Source of the DNA: Gammaproteobacteria bacterium
Lineage (GTDB): Bacteria > Pseudomonadota > Gammaproteobacteria > Steroidobacterales > Steroidobacteraceae
Direction of reading: 5' to 3'
NCBI GenBank assembly: GCA_947469285.1
Contig: CANIOW010000005.1
Location: 1 to 64,000, forward strand
Length of the DNA: 64,000 nucleotides
A program made the position numbers and the translations under genes. The stretch's first letter is position 1; every line of letters begins with the position of its first letter. Shown piece after piece: positions 25,410-34,554 of the stretch. Under the pieces are notes generated by a model. That model was given only the letters and a program-made list of their open reading frames with translations. It was not told where the DNA came from and did not search any database.

Positions 25410-26447
25410 ATGGCCCTTGTCTCTTTACGCCAAATGCTGGACCACGCTGCCGAAAACGGCTACGGGGTCCCGGCATTCAACGTCAACAATCTCGAGCAGG
25501 TTCAGGCCATCATGCAGGCTGCCGAGAAAACGCAAAGCCCAGTGATCCTGCAGGCCTCCGCCGGCGCGCGAAAATATGCTGGCGAGCCCTTTTTGCGCAA
25601 GCTGATTGAGGCAGCACTCGAGCAATACCCGGACATCCCCTTGTGCATGCACCAGGACCATGGCGCTAGCCCGGCGGTGTGCGTGCAGTCGATCCGTTCA
25701 GGCTTCAGCAGCGTCATGATGGACGGCTCGCTCATGGAAGACGCCAAGACCCCCGCCTCCTACGAATACAACGTCAATGTCACCCGCCATGTGTGCGAGA
25801 TTGCGCATTCGGTAGGCGTGTCGGTCGAAGGCGAATTGGGCTGCCTCGGCTCGCTGGAGTCAGGCCAAGCCGGCGAAGAAGACGGCTCGGGCGCCGAGGG
25901 CATTCTGTCCCATGACCAGCTGCTCACCGACCCCGATCAAGCCGCCGATTTTGTCGCCAAGACGGGCGTAGACGCGCTGGCTATTGCCATCGGCACCTCT
26001 CATGGCGCTTACAAGTTCAGCCGCAAGCCGACCGGCGACATCTTGGCCATGCAGCGTGTCCAAGAAATTAACGCCCGCATCCCCAACACGCACTTGGTCA
26101 TGCACGGTTCTTCCAGTGTCCCGCAGGAGTGGCTGGAGATTATCCGCGAGTACGGTGGCCAGCTCAAAGAGACCTACGGCGTACCGGTAGAAGAAATCCA
26201 GCAAGGCATTAAGCACGGCGTGCGCAAGATCAATATCGACACCGATATCCGTCTGGCCATGACCGGCGCCATCCGTCGCGCCATGGGTAAGAACCCGGCC
26301 GAATTCGACCCGCGTAAATACCTCAAGGATGCCACCTTGGCTGCGCGTGACATCTGCATCGCCCGCTATGAGGCTTTCGGCTGCGCCGGCATGGCGCAGA
26401 AGTACAAGCCAGTGCCGCTCGAAGCCATGGCCAAACGCTATAAATAA
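25410..26447 (+). CDS. fba: Fructose-bisphosphate aldolase, class II
   Basis: 345 residues. Class II (zinc-dependent) aldolase of the longer B-type found in proteobacteria. [27 protein letters not shown] (catalytic Asp and zinc His), [14 protein letters not shown], the zinc histidine in [22 protein letters not shown] and [17 protein letters not shown] are all present. It cleaves fructose 1,6-bisphosphate to triose phosphates in glycolysis, and runs in reverse in gluconeogenesis. This subtype is also named the Calvin-cycle form, but no other carbon-fixation genes are here. TAGGAG at 25397-25402 precedes the ATG. The next gene starts directly at its stop. Confidence 0.95.
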   Translation: MALVSLRQMLDHAAENGYGVPAFNVNNLEQVQAIMQAAEKTQSPVILQASAGARKYAGEPFLRKLIEAALEQYPDIPLCMHQDHGASPAVCVQSIRSGFSSVMMDGSLMEDAKTPASYEYNVNVTRHVCEIAHSVGVSVEGELGCLGSLESGQAGEEDGSGAEGILSHDQLLTDPDQAADFVAKTGVDALAIAIGTSHGAYKFSRKPTGDILAMQRVQEINARIPNTHLVMHGSSSVPQEWLEIIREYGGQLKETYGVPVEEIQQGIKHGVRKINIDTDIRLAMTGAIRRAMGKNPAEFDPRKYLKDATLAARDICIARYEAFGCAGMAQKYKPVPLEAMAKRYK

Positions 26448-27479
26448 ATGACCATGCAGCGCTGGCCAAAATGGCTAGGGGCAGCGCTAGCTGGCTTGGC
26501 GCTAGCGCTGGCAGTCCCCGCAGCGGCCTGCTGGGCACCGGAGGCACCCGTGTCGGCACTGGCGGCCCGCTGGGCGCCAGTGCCTTCACAATTCATCCCC
26601 ATCGATGGGATGCAACTCCATGTGCGGGACGAAGGTCCCCGTGAAGACCCCATGCCCGTGGTGCTGCTCCATGGCACCTCGGCCTCCTTACACACCTGGG
26701 AAGGCTGGGTAGCGGGGCTGCGCGGGCGGCATCGCGTTATCACTTTTGACCTGCCCGCCTTCGGCCTGACCGGCCCCGCACCCGATGGCGACTACCGCAT
26801 CGAAGCCTATGTCCGACATGTCATAGCGGTACTGGACCACTTGGGAATACAGCACTGCGTGCTGGGCGGAAATTCACTCGGCGGCGCCATCGCTTGGTCC
26901 ACCGCTTTGGCCTACCCAAAGCGCATTGATCGACTGATTCTCGTCGATGCCGCCGGCTATGCGGTGAAAGCCGACTCTGTTCCACTCGGCTTTCGTCTGG
27001 CGCGAATGCCGCTGTTGGGCCGCCTCATGAGCCATTTTCTGCCGCGCAGCTTGATAGCAAGCAGCCTGCGCAACGTTTATGGGCATCCGGAGCGCATCAC
27101 ACCGGCTCTGGTGGACCGCTACTACGCCATGACCACGCGCGCCGGTAACCGACAAGCCCTGCTACTACGTGTGCAAGGCGCAGCCTCCGGCCCTCCAGCT
27201 GCACGCATTCGCGAACTGACCCTGCCCACCTTGATCCTCTGGGGAGGACAGGACCGCCTGATACCGCTGGCGGCTGGCCACCGCTTTGCGGCTGATATTG
27301 CCGGTAGCCAGTGGGTGGAGTTCGCGGATCTGGGCCATGTCCCCCACGAAGAAGACCCCGCAAGAACGCTGGCCCCGGTGCTGGCGTTTCTGGCCGATGC
27401 CGGGGCCGATGCCGGGGCCGATGCCGGGGCCGACGCCGGGGCCAACCCCGGGGTCACTCCCGGGGGCAGTCTGCAGTGA
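26448..27479 (+). CDS. Exported alpha/beta hydrolase with a repetitive C-terminal tail
   Basis: 343 residues. A hydrophobic N-terminal segment (LGAALAGLALALAVPAAAC) is a signal peptide or anchor. The hydrolase core shows the oxyanion turn LLHGTSASLHTW, the nucleophile elbow GGNSLGGA, the acid in LWGGQDRLIP and the catalytic histidine in GHVPHEEDP. The final part is D-A-G-A repeated about four times followed by NPG, encoded by 12-base repeats; it looks unstructured and is not part of the fold. The gene begins immediately after the fba stop (TAAATG). Substrate unknown: esterase, lipase or haloalkane-type are all possible. Confidence 0.88.
   Translation: MTMQRWPKWLGAALAGLALALAVPAAACWAPEAPVSALAARWAPVPSQFIPIDGMQLHVRDEGPREDPMPVVLLHGTSASLHTWEGWVAGLRGRHRVITFDLPAFGLTGPAPDGDYRIEAYVRHVIAVLDHLGIQHCVLGGNSLGGAIAWSTALAYPKRIDRLILVDAAGYAVKADSVPLGFRLARMPLLGRLMSHFLPRSLIASSLRNVYGHPERITPALVDRYYAMTTRAGNRQALLLRVQGAASGPPAARIRELTLPTLILWGGQDRLIPLAAGHRFAADIAGSQWVEFADLGHVPHEEDPARTLAPVLAFLADAGADAGADAGADAGANPGVTPGGSLQ
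27395..27450 (+). repeat. 12-base tandem repeat encoding (DAGA)n
   Basis: The unit gatgccggggcc occurs three times perfectly and once with gac for gat, followed by a decayed copy. It stays in frame with the hydrolase gene, so changes in copy number would lengthen or shorten the tail without breaking the protein. Such repeats are prone to replication slippage. Confidence 0.9.
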
Positions 27480-27492
27480 GACAGCCGCCGGC

Positions 27493-28179
27493 TCAGTGCG
27501 TGGCTGGCGCAAGCTCGAACACCAGTTCATGCCGGCGCATGAATGGCAATGTCCAGGGAGGGTCATAGCGCCATAACTGCGGCGAGCCTGTGACCCGCCG
27601 TGACCGACCTGCCGCCCATGCACGCAGCGCATCGGCTTTCGCTTGCACCTTCGCTTCCGTAATAAACCCGGAGAAGGTCAACACCGCGCATTCATACCCG
27701 GGTAACTCACGCAGGGTCACCGCCGGATTCGTCGGGTGCGGCAAACTGGCCAAGGTGTACCGTGACGGCATCGTGAACTGCACGCGCCAGCGCTGCGCGC
27801 CCGCCAGCCGGTCGGTGGCGCCAGCCTGACCCGGCAGCCGCGGTTCCACGGTCACCGGCGCAGTCATCGCTATGCGTTCTGACCGAGGCGCCGCGCTGAC
27901 CGCTGACACCGCCTGGTTGCCCCCAAAAATATAGCCCGCCAGCAGACGAAAGCCGCGACTTGAAGCGCTGTCCAGATCGCCATCGACCAGCACTTCGGCC
28001 ACGATGGTGGGGCCATACCGCCGCCATTCGAAGTCCCCCTCCTGCAGCAGACGGACAAACTTCGGCTCCTCCGTCGCTGTCACCGGAGCTCCAAACCCCA
28101 ATCCTGCCATGGCCACCACTCCCGCCAAGACGCTGGCCCACCGTCGAGGTCGGGCGCGCCGCCGTAATCCAGACATCAA
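27493..28179 (-). CDS. SOUL/HBP-family haem-binding-like protein, exported
   Basis: 228 residues. A basic N-terminus and the hydrophobic stretch WASVLAGVVAMAGLGFGAP make a signal peptide. The SOUL fold is indicated by FEWRRYGPTIVAEVLV, FRLLAGYIFGGNQ, the loop IAMTAPVTVEP, VQFTMPSRYTLASLPHP, and the late VLTFSGF with WRYDPPWTLPFMRRHELVFEL. Animal homologues bind haem or tetrapyrroles; bacterial ones are mostly uncharacterised and may act on envelope stress or tetrapyrrole binding. It lies seven bases downstream of the symporter gene on the same strand, so the two may share a transcript. Confidence 0.9.
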   Translation of the reverse strand: MMSGLRRRARPRRWASVLAGVVAMAGLGFGAPVTATEEPKFVRLLQEGDFEWRRYGPTIVAEVLVDGDLDSASSRGFRLLAGYIFGGNQAVSAVSAAPRSERIAMTAPVTVEPRLPGQAGATDRLAGAQRWRVQFTMPSRYTLASLPHPTNPAVTLRELPGYECAVLTFSGFITEAKVQAKADALRAWAAGRSRRVTGSPQLWRYDPPWTLPFMRRHELVFELAPATH

Positions 28180-28185
28180 CCCCCC

Positions 28186-29544
28186 TTATTTTACAGCCAC
28201 CGCTTCCGTGGCGAAATACTCGCGCGTCAGCTGCACGATCACTGGCGTGAGCAGCAACAAGGACAACAGGTTGGGAATGGCCATCAGCGCATTGAGGGTG
28301 TCTGCCACCAGCCAGGGGAAATCCAGACTGGCCACGGCGCCCGGGAACACGGCCAGGGTCCACAGGATGCGATACGGCTTTTCGGTTTTAGTACCCAACA
28401 GGTACTGCCAGCATTTCTCGCCGTAGTACGCCCACCCAAGAATGGTCGTGAAAGCAAACAAGGTCAGCGACAGCGTCAGCGCATAGCCACCAATCCCCGG
28501 CATGCCCGCTTCGAAGGCCCGCGTGCTCAACACCACGCCAGAGTCACCCGAATTCCACACGCCGGTGACCACAATGGCCAGGCCCGTCATGCTGCAGACG
28601 ACAATGGTGTCAATGAATGTCCCCATCATGCCGATCAGGCCAGAGAACACGGCATTCTTAGTGGTCCCCGCCGCCTGCGCGATACCGGCAGTCCCCAGAC
28701 CTGCCTCATTGGAAAAGATGCCCCGCGACACGCCTTTCTGCAAGGCCATCATGACCGTAGCGCCCAGAAAGCCACCACCGGCCGCCACTGGCGTAAAGGC
28801 ATGCGTGAAAATCAGCGACAGGGCCGCGGGAATTCGCTCCCAAAACACCACCAAGATAAACAGCACGCAGGCGATGTACAGGATGCACATGAAAGGCACG
28901 AGCTTTTCGGCCACGCTACCGATACGCCGGATGCCCCCCAAGATGACCGCACCGGTGAGTACCGTGAGCACCACCCCCGTGATCCAGGGCGCCACGCCGA
29001 AGGTGGTTTGGATGGCAGCGGCAATGCTGTTCGACTGCACCATATTGCCGATGCCAAAACCGGCCAGTCCGCCGAAAATAGCAAAAGCCGTACCGAGCCA
29101 ACGCCAGTGTTTCCCCAGCCCGTTCTTGATGGCAAACATCGGGCCACCGGCGTGCTCGCCCTTATCGTCGACTTCGCGGTATTGAACCGCCAGCAGCACT
29201 TCGGCGTACTTGGTCGCCATGCCCACAAAAGCCGTCATCCACATCCAAAACAGCGCGCCGGGGCCACCAACCGCAATGGCAGTGGCCACACCGGCAATGT
29301 TTCCGGTGCCCACCGTCGCAGACAGTGCCGTCATCAATGCTGCGTAAGGCGTGATCTCACCGTCTTTGGCCGCCCCTGGCGCCCGACTGGCCCAGATCAT
29401 GCGAAAACCGCGACCAATATTGCGCAGCGGCATAAAACCAAGACGAATCTGCAAGTACAGCCCAGTGCCCAGAATAAGCACGATCATGGGCACGCCCCAG
29501 ACGATGCCATTGAGCGTAGTGAAAAACGCGTGGAGTGCTTGCAT
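28186..29544 (-). CDS. Sodium:alanine symporter family transporter (AGCS)
   Basis: 452 residues, about ten to eleven transmembrane helices. PMIVLILGTGLYLQIRLGF and the family signature around ALMTALSATVGTGNIAGVATAI and GGPGALFWMWMTAFVGMATKYAE are diagnostic of the alanine/glycine:cation symporters. GIFSNEAGLGTAGIAQAA, in the middle, is another conserved block. It imports alanine or glycine with sodium across the inner membrane. The ATG follows an AGGGG-like site. SOUL gene follows downstream. Confidence 0.93.
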   Translation of the reverse strand: MQALHAFFTTLNGIVWGVPMIVLILGTGLYLQIRLGFMPLRNIGRGFRMIWASRAPGAAKDGEITPYAALMTALSATVGTGNIAGVATAIAVGGPGALFWMWMTAFVGMATKYAEVLLAVQYREVDDKGEHAGGPMFAIKNGLGKHWRWLGTAFAIFGGLAGFGIGNMVQSNSIAAAIQTTFGVAPWITGVVLTVLTGAVILGGIRRIGSVAEKLVPFMCILYIACVLFILVVFWERIPAALSLIFTHAFTPVAAGGGFLGATVMMALQKGVSRGIFSNEAGLGTAGIAQAAGTTKNAVFSGLIGMMGTFIDTIVVCSMTGLAIVVTGVWNSGDSGVVLSTRAFEAGMPGIGGYALTLSLTLFAFTTILGWAYYGEKCWQYLLGTKTEKPYRILWTLAVFPGAVASLDFPWLVADTLNALMAIPNLLSLLLLTPVIVQLTREYFATEAVAVK

Positions 29545-29650
29545 GGCCCCTGCCTTTATTTAAGATTTTCCAAAGTGTAGCGCATGGCGCCCTCGGTGAG
29601 GGAATGACGCCCCTGCCGTCAACAACGGAGATGGCTTATGCTCCCCGCTC

Positions 29651-31027
29651 ATGAACCTGTCGTTAGCCTTCACCGAACTGGCCGACCGCTACGGCGCCCG
29701 TTTTACCACCCATGACAGTGTGCGTGCCCAGCATGGCTGCGGCGAAAGCAACGTCACCCTGATGCCGCCTGATGCCGTGCTGTGGCCCCTCTCCACGGCA
29801 GAAGTCGCGGATATCGTCCGTACCTGCGTGCGCCACCGCGTCCCGATGATCCCCTATGGCGCTGGCACCTCGTTGGAAGGCCATGTGGCTGCCGTCCATG
29901 GCGGGGTATGTATCGATCTGTCACGCATGGATGCCGTGCTGTCCTGCGCGCCCGAAGACCTGGACTGCACGGTACAACCGGGTCTTACCCGGGAAGGTCT
30001 TAACCACTATCTGCGTGACACCGGGCTGTTCTTCCCGGTCGACCCGGGAGCGAACGCCACCCTCGGCGGCATGGTCAGCACCCGCGCCTCGGGCACCACG
30101 ACCATCCGCTATGGGGGCATGTCCGCCAATGTCTTGGCATTGGAAGTGGTCACGCCGCAAGGGGAGATAGTGCGCTGCGGCACGCGCGCCCGAAAATCTT
30201 CGGCCGGCTACGACCTGGTGCACCTGTTCACCGGCGCAGAAGGCACGCTAGGGATCATCACCGCTATCACGGTCCGTCTGTCTCCGCGTCCGGAGTCTAT
30301 CGGCACGCTCACCTGCGCTTACCCGTCGTTGCGCAATGCCGTCAACACGGTCATTGAGCTGGTGCAAAGCGGCGCGCCGCTGGCGCGAATGGAATTCCTC
30401 GATGCAGTCCAAGTCCGGGCCTGTAACCAGTATTCACAGCTCAATTTAGAGGAGTTACCCACGCTCTTCATCGAATTTCACGGCACGCTGGCAGCGGTGC
30501 AGGAACAACTGGTACGGGCCACCGCTATCGTCGCCAGCCATGGTGCGAGCAGCGTGGCCTCGACCACCGACGAGGCCGAACTGACACGCCTGTGGCGCGC
30601 ACGGCATCAGGCTTACCATGCAGGCCGGGCGTTACGGCCCGGCGCAGACTGCGTGACAGCGGATGTCTGTGTGCCCGTGTCTCACCTGGCGGACCAAGTG
30701 ACCGCGGCGCGGCAGGATCTCGATGCCGCTGGCTTGCTGGCAACGATCGTCGGACACGTGGGGGATGGTAACTTCCATGTGCTCTTCCTCATCGACCCGA
30801 CGGCGGCGACAGAATTTGCGCGCATGCATCAGGTCTACGACCGCATGATCGAACGCGCCCAGGCAGCGGGTGGCACCTGCACGGGCGAGCATGGCATCGG
30901 CCTCGGCAAGCGGCACCAGCTATTGGCAGAATATGGGAGCGGCACACTGGCGCTGATGCGCGCAGTGAAACAGGCCTGGGACCCGCTCGGACTGATGAAC
31001 CCAGGGAAAATATTCATAGATCCCTAA
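29651..31027 (+). CDS. FAD-linked oxidase, D-lactate dehydrogenase (cytochrome) type
   Basis: 458 residues. The FAD-binding type 4 domain begins with VLWPLSTAEVADIVRTCVRH, MIPYGAGTSLEGH and FPVDPGANATLGGMVSTRASGT, and the C-terminal oxidase domain contains IVGHVGDGNFHVLFLID and GGTCTGEHGIGLGKR, with the histidines seen in D-lactate and glycolate dehydrogenases. It likely oxidises a D-2-hydroxy acid to the keto acid and passes electrons to the quinone pool or a cytochrome. Because no GlcE/GlcF subunits are adjacent, the single-protein D-lactate dehydrogenase is favoured over glycolate oxidase. A strong ribosome-binding site is not seen before the ATG. Confidence 0.88.
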   Translation: MNLSLAFTELADRYGARFTTHDSVRAQHGCGESNVTLMPPDAVLWPLSTAEVADIVRTCVRHRVPMIPYGAGTSLEGHVAAVHGGVCIDLSRMDAVLSCAPEDLDCTVQPGLTREGLNHYLRDTGLFFPVDPGANATLGGMVSTRASGTTTIRYGGMSANVLALEVVTPQGEIVRCGTRARKSSAGYDLVHLFTGAEGTLGIITAITVRLSPRPESIGTLTCAYPSLRNAVNTVIELVQSGAPLARMEFLDAVQVRACNQYSQLNLEELPTLFIEFHGTLAAVQEQLVRATAIVASHGASSVASTTDEAELTRLWRARHQAYHAGRALRPGADCVTADVCVPVSHLADQVTAARQDLDAAGLLATIVGHVGDGNFHVLFLIDPTAATEFARMHQVYDRMIERAQAAGGTCTGEHGIGLGKRHQLLAEYGSGTLALMRAVKQAWDPLGLMNPGKIFIDP

Positions 31028-31114
31028 GGGTAGCGGCAGGGTAGCGGCAGGGTAGGCGGCAGCGCCACCGCCAATAGCCTGCAGCGTCAGCTTCCAGCCT
31101 GCAGCGTCAGCTTC
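31028..31114. repeat. Two short tandem direct duplications at the end of the MATE gene
   Basis: An 11-base unit (gggtagcggca) occurs twice and a third time with an added G at 31028-31062. A 19-base unit starting agcctgcagcg occurs at 31076-31094 and 31096-31114, period 20. The second duplication includes the MATE stop codon region, so its copies have set where that protein ends. Confidence 0.85.
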
Positions 31115-32481
31115 GCCTGACGCCAATGACCCCAAAGATAATAGACACTGGTGAGCACCATGCCGAGCGCCGTGGACAAAGCGGCGACCCACCACACACC
31201 AGTCGCACCGTAATGACCGATGGCCCAGAAGGCCAACGTGGCACGAAAACCCAGCATCGTGATGATCAGGATGAGCAGTGGCGCTACCACCGCACCTGCC
31301 GCACGGACCACCCCCGACAGCACCATCGTCACGCCGAACAGAGGAAAGCTCCACAGCACAATCTGGTTGATCGAATGCGCAATCTCGATTGCTGGACTGC
31401 CATGAGGCAGAAACAGGCCGAGAAACGGCCGGTCAAACCAATACAGCAGCAGCACCGGTACGCCTGAGAGCAGCAAATTGAAGCCCAGCGCCGCCCGCGC
31501 TGTAGCAGCCACTCGCTCCCACAGCTGTGCGCCAATGTTCTGCGCTGCCATGGAAGACACCGCCGCTCCCAAAGCAAACGCCGGCATTTGAATGTAGTTC
31601 CACAGCTGCATGCCCGCCGCATAAGCCGCCGAGGTGTCGGAACCAAAGCGGTTAACCACCGACAGATAAAGCACCATGCTCACCGACATGACGATCATCT
31701 GCAGCCCCATCGGGATACCCTTCAGCACCAACGTGCGCAAAATGGGCCAACGCATGCGTAACAAATGCCATTCATGGCGACGCAGTGCCAACGGGCTGTG
31801 ATGCCGGTAGATGTGCCGCAGCAAGGCCGCCAGACTGACGCCCTGCGCCACCAGCGTTGCCATCGCAGAACCGGCAATCCCCATTCCCTGCAAGGGCCCG
31901 AGGCCAAAGATGAACAGGGGGTTCAACGCAATATCCAGCGCCACCGACAGCAACAAAAACCGAAACGGCGTTTTTGAATCTCCGGCCCCGCGGAGGGCGG
32001 CCATGACAAAGTAGGCACCGTACGCCGGCGGCAACGCCACGAACATCAGCCGCATATACGACACTGCCAGCGGCAGTGCATCGGGTGGCGTGCCCATCCA
32101 GCCCAGAATGTGACGACTGAACACGATACCGAACCCAGCGAGACTGAACGACAACAGCAGGAAGAAGGTTACTGCCGTCCCCATCACCTCTTTGGCCTCG
32201 TCGATTTTCCGCGCGCCCATGGCCTGCGCTACTAGAATGCTCGCCGCCATGGTGATGCCGAACACCGCACCAAGCAGCAGAAACATGACGATATTGGCGT
32301 TATTGGTGGCGGTGAGCGCAGCCGTTCCCAGATAGGTTCCCACCCACACCGCATTCACGCTGCCATTCAGTGACTGCAAAATGTTGCCCGCCAGAATGGG
32401 CAGGACAAAACGGAACAAAGTGCGCGGGATTGTTCCTTGGGTCAGCAGAGGTGTTTCGGTCGAAGCAGGCGTCGGGGACAT
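31087..32481 (-). CDS. MATE-family multidrug/toxin efflux transporter
   Basis: 464 residues with about twelve transmembrane helices in two pseudo-repeats, each opening with a similar segment (FVLPILAGNILQSLNGSVNAVWVG and LKGIPMGLQMIVMSVSMVLY). It belongs to the NorM/DinF-type antiporters, driven by sodium or protons. Its start codon overlaps the stop of the DUF374 gene (ATGA, read on the minus strand), so the two are translationally coupled. The extreme C-terminus (LTLQAGS) lies in a 20-base tandem duplication. The substrate is unknown; coupling to a lipid-enzyme gene suggests that a lipid-linked or hydrophobic substrate is possible. Confidence 0.92.
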   Translation of the reverse strand: MSPTPASTETPLLTQGTIPRTLFRFVLPILAGNILQSLNGSVNAVWVGTYLGTAALTATNNANIVMFLLLGAVFGITMAASILVAQAMGARKIDEAKEVMGTAVTFFLLLSFSLAGFGIVFSRHILGWMGTPPDALPLAVSYMRLMFVALPPAYGAYFVMAALRGAGDSKTPFRFLLLSVALDIALNPLFIFGLGPLQGMGIAGSAMATLVAQGVSLAALLRHIYRHHSPLALRRHEWHLLRMRWPILRTLVLKGIPMGLQMIVMSVSMVLYLSVVNRFGSDTSAAYAAGMQLWNYIQMPAFALGAAVSSMAAQNIGAQLWERVAATARAALGFNLLLSGVPVLLLYWFDRPFLGLFLPHGSPAIEIAHSINQIVLWSFPLFGVTMVLSGVVRAAGAVVAPLLILIITMLGFRATLAFWAIGHYGATGVWWVAALSTALGMVLTSVYYLWGHWRQAKLTLQAGS

Positions 32482-33221
32482 CAGCCAAGCGCGCCCGGAT
32501 CATTGAAGCCCACATCGCTGTCGAGCTGCCGGTGCAGCTCCACCGTGCGCCGCTGCAGCTCTAAACGAACCGTTTCCAAGGCAGCGGCATCCAGTTTCGG
32601 TGGCACTGCTAAGGGTTCGCCCATACGCACCCTCACGGTCGCTCCCCAGCGAGGAAACACCGTCCGGTCCCAGCTCTTTTGCCAAATGCGCCCGTCACGG
32701 CTCGAGCCGGCCACCGGCAGAATGATGCCGCCAGCCTTTTGCGCCAGCGTGATAATGCCCAATTGCGCCACCTCACGCGGGCCCCGTGAACCATCGATGG
32801 CCAGACAAGAGTTCAAGTGGCGGTCCTCGCGCTGCGCCTTGATCATTTCCACCAAAGCACGCGCCCCGCCCTTCCCCGAAGACCCACGCGCCACGCGAAA
32901 CCCCAGGCCTTCTTCCACTCGCGTCATGGCGTCACCATCACGACTTTGCGAGCACATCAAAATCCAGCGGCCACGCTGCGGCAAACTGAAGTAATGCAGC
33001 AACTGAAAGGTACGTGAATGCAAAAATGCACCGACCACCGGCTGGTCGCCGCGCAACAAGGCTTCCAGCACCTCGGGGTTGTCGGACTGGTAGTGCCAAG
33101 ACCCAGCCAGCGAGCGGTAATACGCCAGCGCCAGCGGCGGCACGACGTGCTGCATGAGGAAGGCGCGCACCGGTTTGCGTCGCCGTGGCCGGGCATTAGG
33201 CACCGGCGGGGTGGTATTCAT
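32481..33221 (-). CDS. DUF374 / lysophospholipid-acyltransferase-like protein
   Basis: 246 residues from ATG 33221. GAFLHSRTFQLLHYFSLPQRGRW, followed by SQSRDGDAMTRVEEGLGFRVARGSS and LAIDGSRGPREVAQLGIITLAQKAGG, are the block order of DUF374, related to the PlsC/LPLAT acyltransferases. The H-x-D or H-x4-D catalytic motif is not obvious; FLHSR takes that place, with FLHSRTFQ lacking the Asp. The basic N-terminus RPRRRKP and a hydrophobic segment suggest membrane association. Five bases from the HMG-CoA reductase stop and overlapping MATE, it is the middle gene of a three-gene operon. Activity is unproven. Confidence 0.82.
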   Translation of the reverse strand: MNTTPPVPNARPRRRKPVRAFLMQHVVPPLALAYYRSLAGSWHYQSDNPEVLEALLRGDQPVVGAFLHSRTFQLLHYFSLPQRGRWILMCSQSRDGDAMTRVEEGLGFRVARGSSGKGGARALVEMIKAQREDRHLNSCLAIDGSRGPREVAQLGIITLAQKAGGIILPVAGSSRDGRIWQKSWDRTVFPRWGATVRVRMGEPLAVPPKLDAAALETVRLELQRRTVELHRQLDSDVGFNDPGALG

Positions 33222-33225
33222 CGCC

Positions 33226-34449
33226 TCAGACAGCCGCCGTGCCGAGCGCCTTGCGCCCGCCACTGGCATGGGCTCCGGCAAAGGCACCGCCAGCCATTGC
33301 GCCGATCACCGACAGTTCGCCAGCTAACACCACGGCCGCGATAATTTCCGCAAATTTAGCGGCATACCCGGCGCCACGGCACCCCAGCAGTGCCAGACAT
33401 TCTTGCGCCGTGGGGAGATAAGTGCCACCACCCACCGTGCCGACAATGAGATTTGGCAAGGTGACCGAGACGTAAACATCGCCCTCCCGGGTCAACTCGA
33501 ACCGCGTCAATGCCGTACTGGCTTCACAGACGCAAGCCACGTCCTGCCCGCAGGCAATGAACAACGCAGCCACCGCATTCGCGGCATTACCTTGCAGCCC
33601 AGTGGCACCACTTTGTGCCATGCCACCCACTGCCTGCTGCCAGCAACGAACCATTGCCGCCGGATCGGCGCGCCAGTAACCACGCAACAATTTGGCGTTG
33701 ATCACCACCTCGGCGCTGGCATTGCGTCCACGTGCGCCACGGAAAGCCATCGCGGTAGCGCGTTTGTCACCCGACAAACCGGACTCCACCAACCACGTCA
33801 GCGGCCGTTGAACGGCATTCGCGAGCAAACATTCGCAGACAGCTTGTGCGCCAGCCGTCACCATGTTTTGTCCCGCCGCATCGCCCGTGGCGAATTCGAG
33901 CATTACATAGACCGTGTTGCCGATAACGGCGGGGTGCACTTCACGCAAGCGACAAAACCGCGACGTCCCGCGCACCGCCTCTTCCAGCTGTGCCCGCAGC
34001 CGCGTCACGTCACCCACAAAGGCCGCCGCTGTCGGTAAATCGGTGAATTCAAAGCAGGGTGCCCGCCCAACCCGTTCGTCGGTGACCGCCGCCCGTGCAC
34101 CACCAGCGCGATTGATAGCGTTGAACGCATGCTGGAACGAGGCCACGAGGGTGCCCTCGCTGGTGGCAAACGGCACGAAGAAGTCGCCGTCCGCCAAACG
34201 CCCCCGAATGCGCAGCGGACCGGCCACGCCTAACGGCACCCGCGCATAACCAATCTGGCCTTCAATGCTCCCGGCCAATTGCGCAGGATCGAGGTCAGCC
34301 GCCTCTCCAGCCAGATGGTCGAGGGTATAGCCGTCGGCGCGCAAGCGGGCCAGACGCGCGGCCGTGGCTTCCGCCGAGCACTCGGCCGTGGCAGGTAGAC
34401 GACGTGGTGCTGGCGACGGAGCGTCGCCGGAAGGGTTGTCGGTGGTCAT
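33226..34449 (-). CDS. Hydroxymethylglutaryl-CoA reductase
   Basis: 407 residues. IEGQIGYARVPLGVAGPLRI, FATSEGTLVASFQH (catalytic Glu), VESGLSGDKRATAMAF (catalytic Lys), the block LQGNAANAVAALFIACGQD (catalytic Asp), LIVGTVGGGTYLPTAQ and a C-terminal GAHASGGRK with the histidine. The arrangement matches the class I enzyme of eukaryotes, archaea and some bacteria, rather than the Pseudomonas mevalonii class II degradative type. It converts HMG-CoA to mevalonate with NAD(P)H. No other mevalonate-pathway gene is present in the window. It begins an operon with DUF374 and MATE genes. The N-terminal 20 residues are low-complexity and probably disordered. Confidence 0.92.
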   Translation of the reverse strand: MTTDNPSGDAPSPAPRRLPATAECSAEATAARLARLRADGYTLDHLAGEAADLDPAQLAGSIEGQIGYARVPLGVAGPLRIRGRLADGDFFVPFATSEGTLVASFQHAFNAINRAGGARAAVTDERVGRAPCFEFTDLPTAAAFVGDVTRLRAQLEEAVRGTSRFCRLREVHPAVIGNTVYVMLEFATGDAAGQNMVTAGAQAVCECLLANAVQRPLTWLVESGLSGDKRATAMAFRGARGRNASAEVVINAKLLRGYWRADPAAMVRCWQQAVGGMAQSGATGLQGNAANAVAALFIACGQDVACVCEASTALTRFELTREGDVYVSVTLPNLIVGTVGGGTYLPTAQECLALLGCRGAGYAAKFAEIIAAVVLAGELSVIGAMAGGAFAGAHASGGRKALGTAAV

Positions 34450-34554
34450 GGCCCATTTTGCGGGTGAACCTCCCGGGGTTTCAACCTCCTTGAATTCACC
34501 GCGGTCGATTCACATTGCTGTCAGGGGGGGGCTCCGTTATCCTCCCGGCGCATC

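Noticed and set aside
29631-29654. Seven-codon leader ORF before the D-lactate dehydrogenase gene
   Set aside because: Its ATG abuts the GGAG sequence with no spacing, so initiation there is unlikely.
34450-34554. Manganese riboswitch upstream of the UPF0016 gene
   Set aside because: The spacer is only 105 bases and I find none of the conserved yybP-ykoY sequence blocks.
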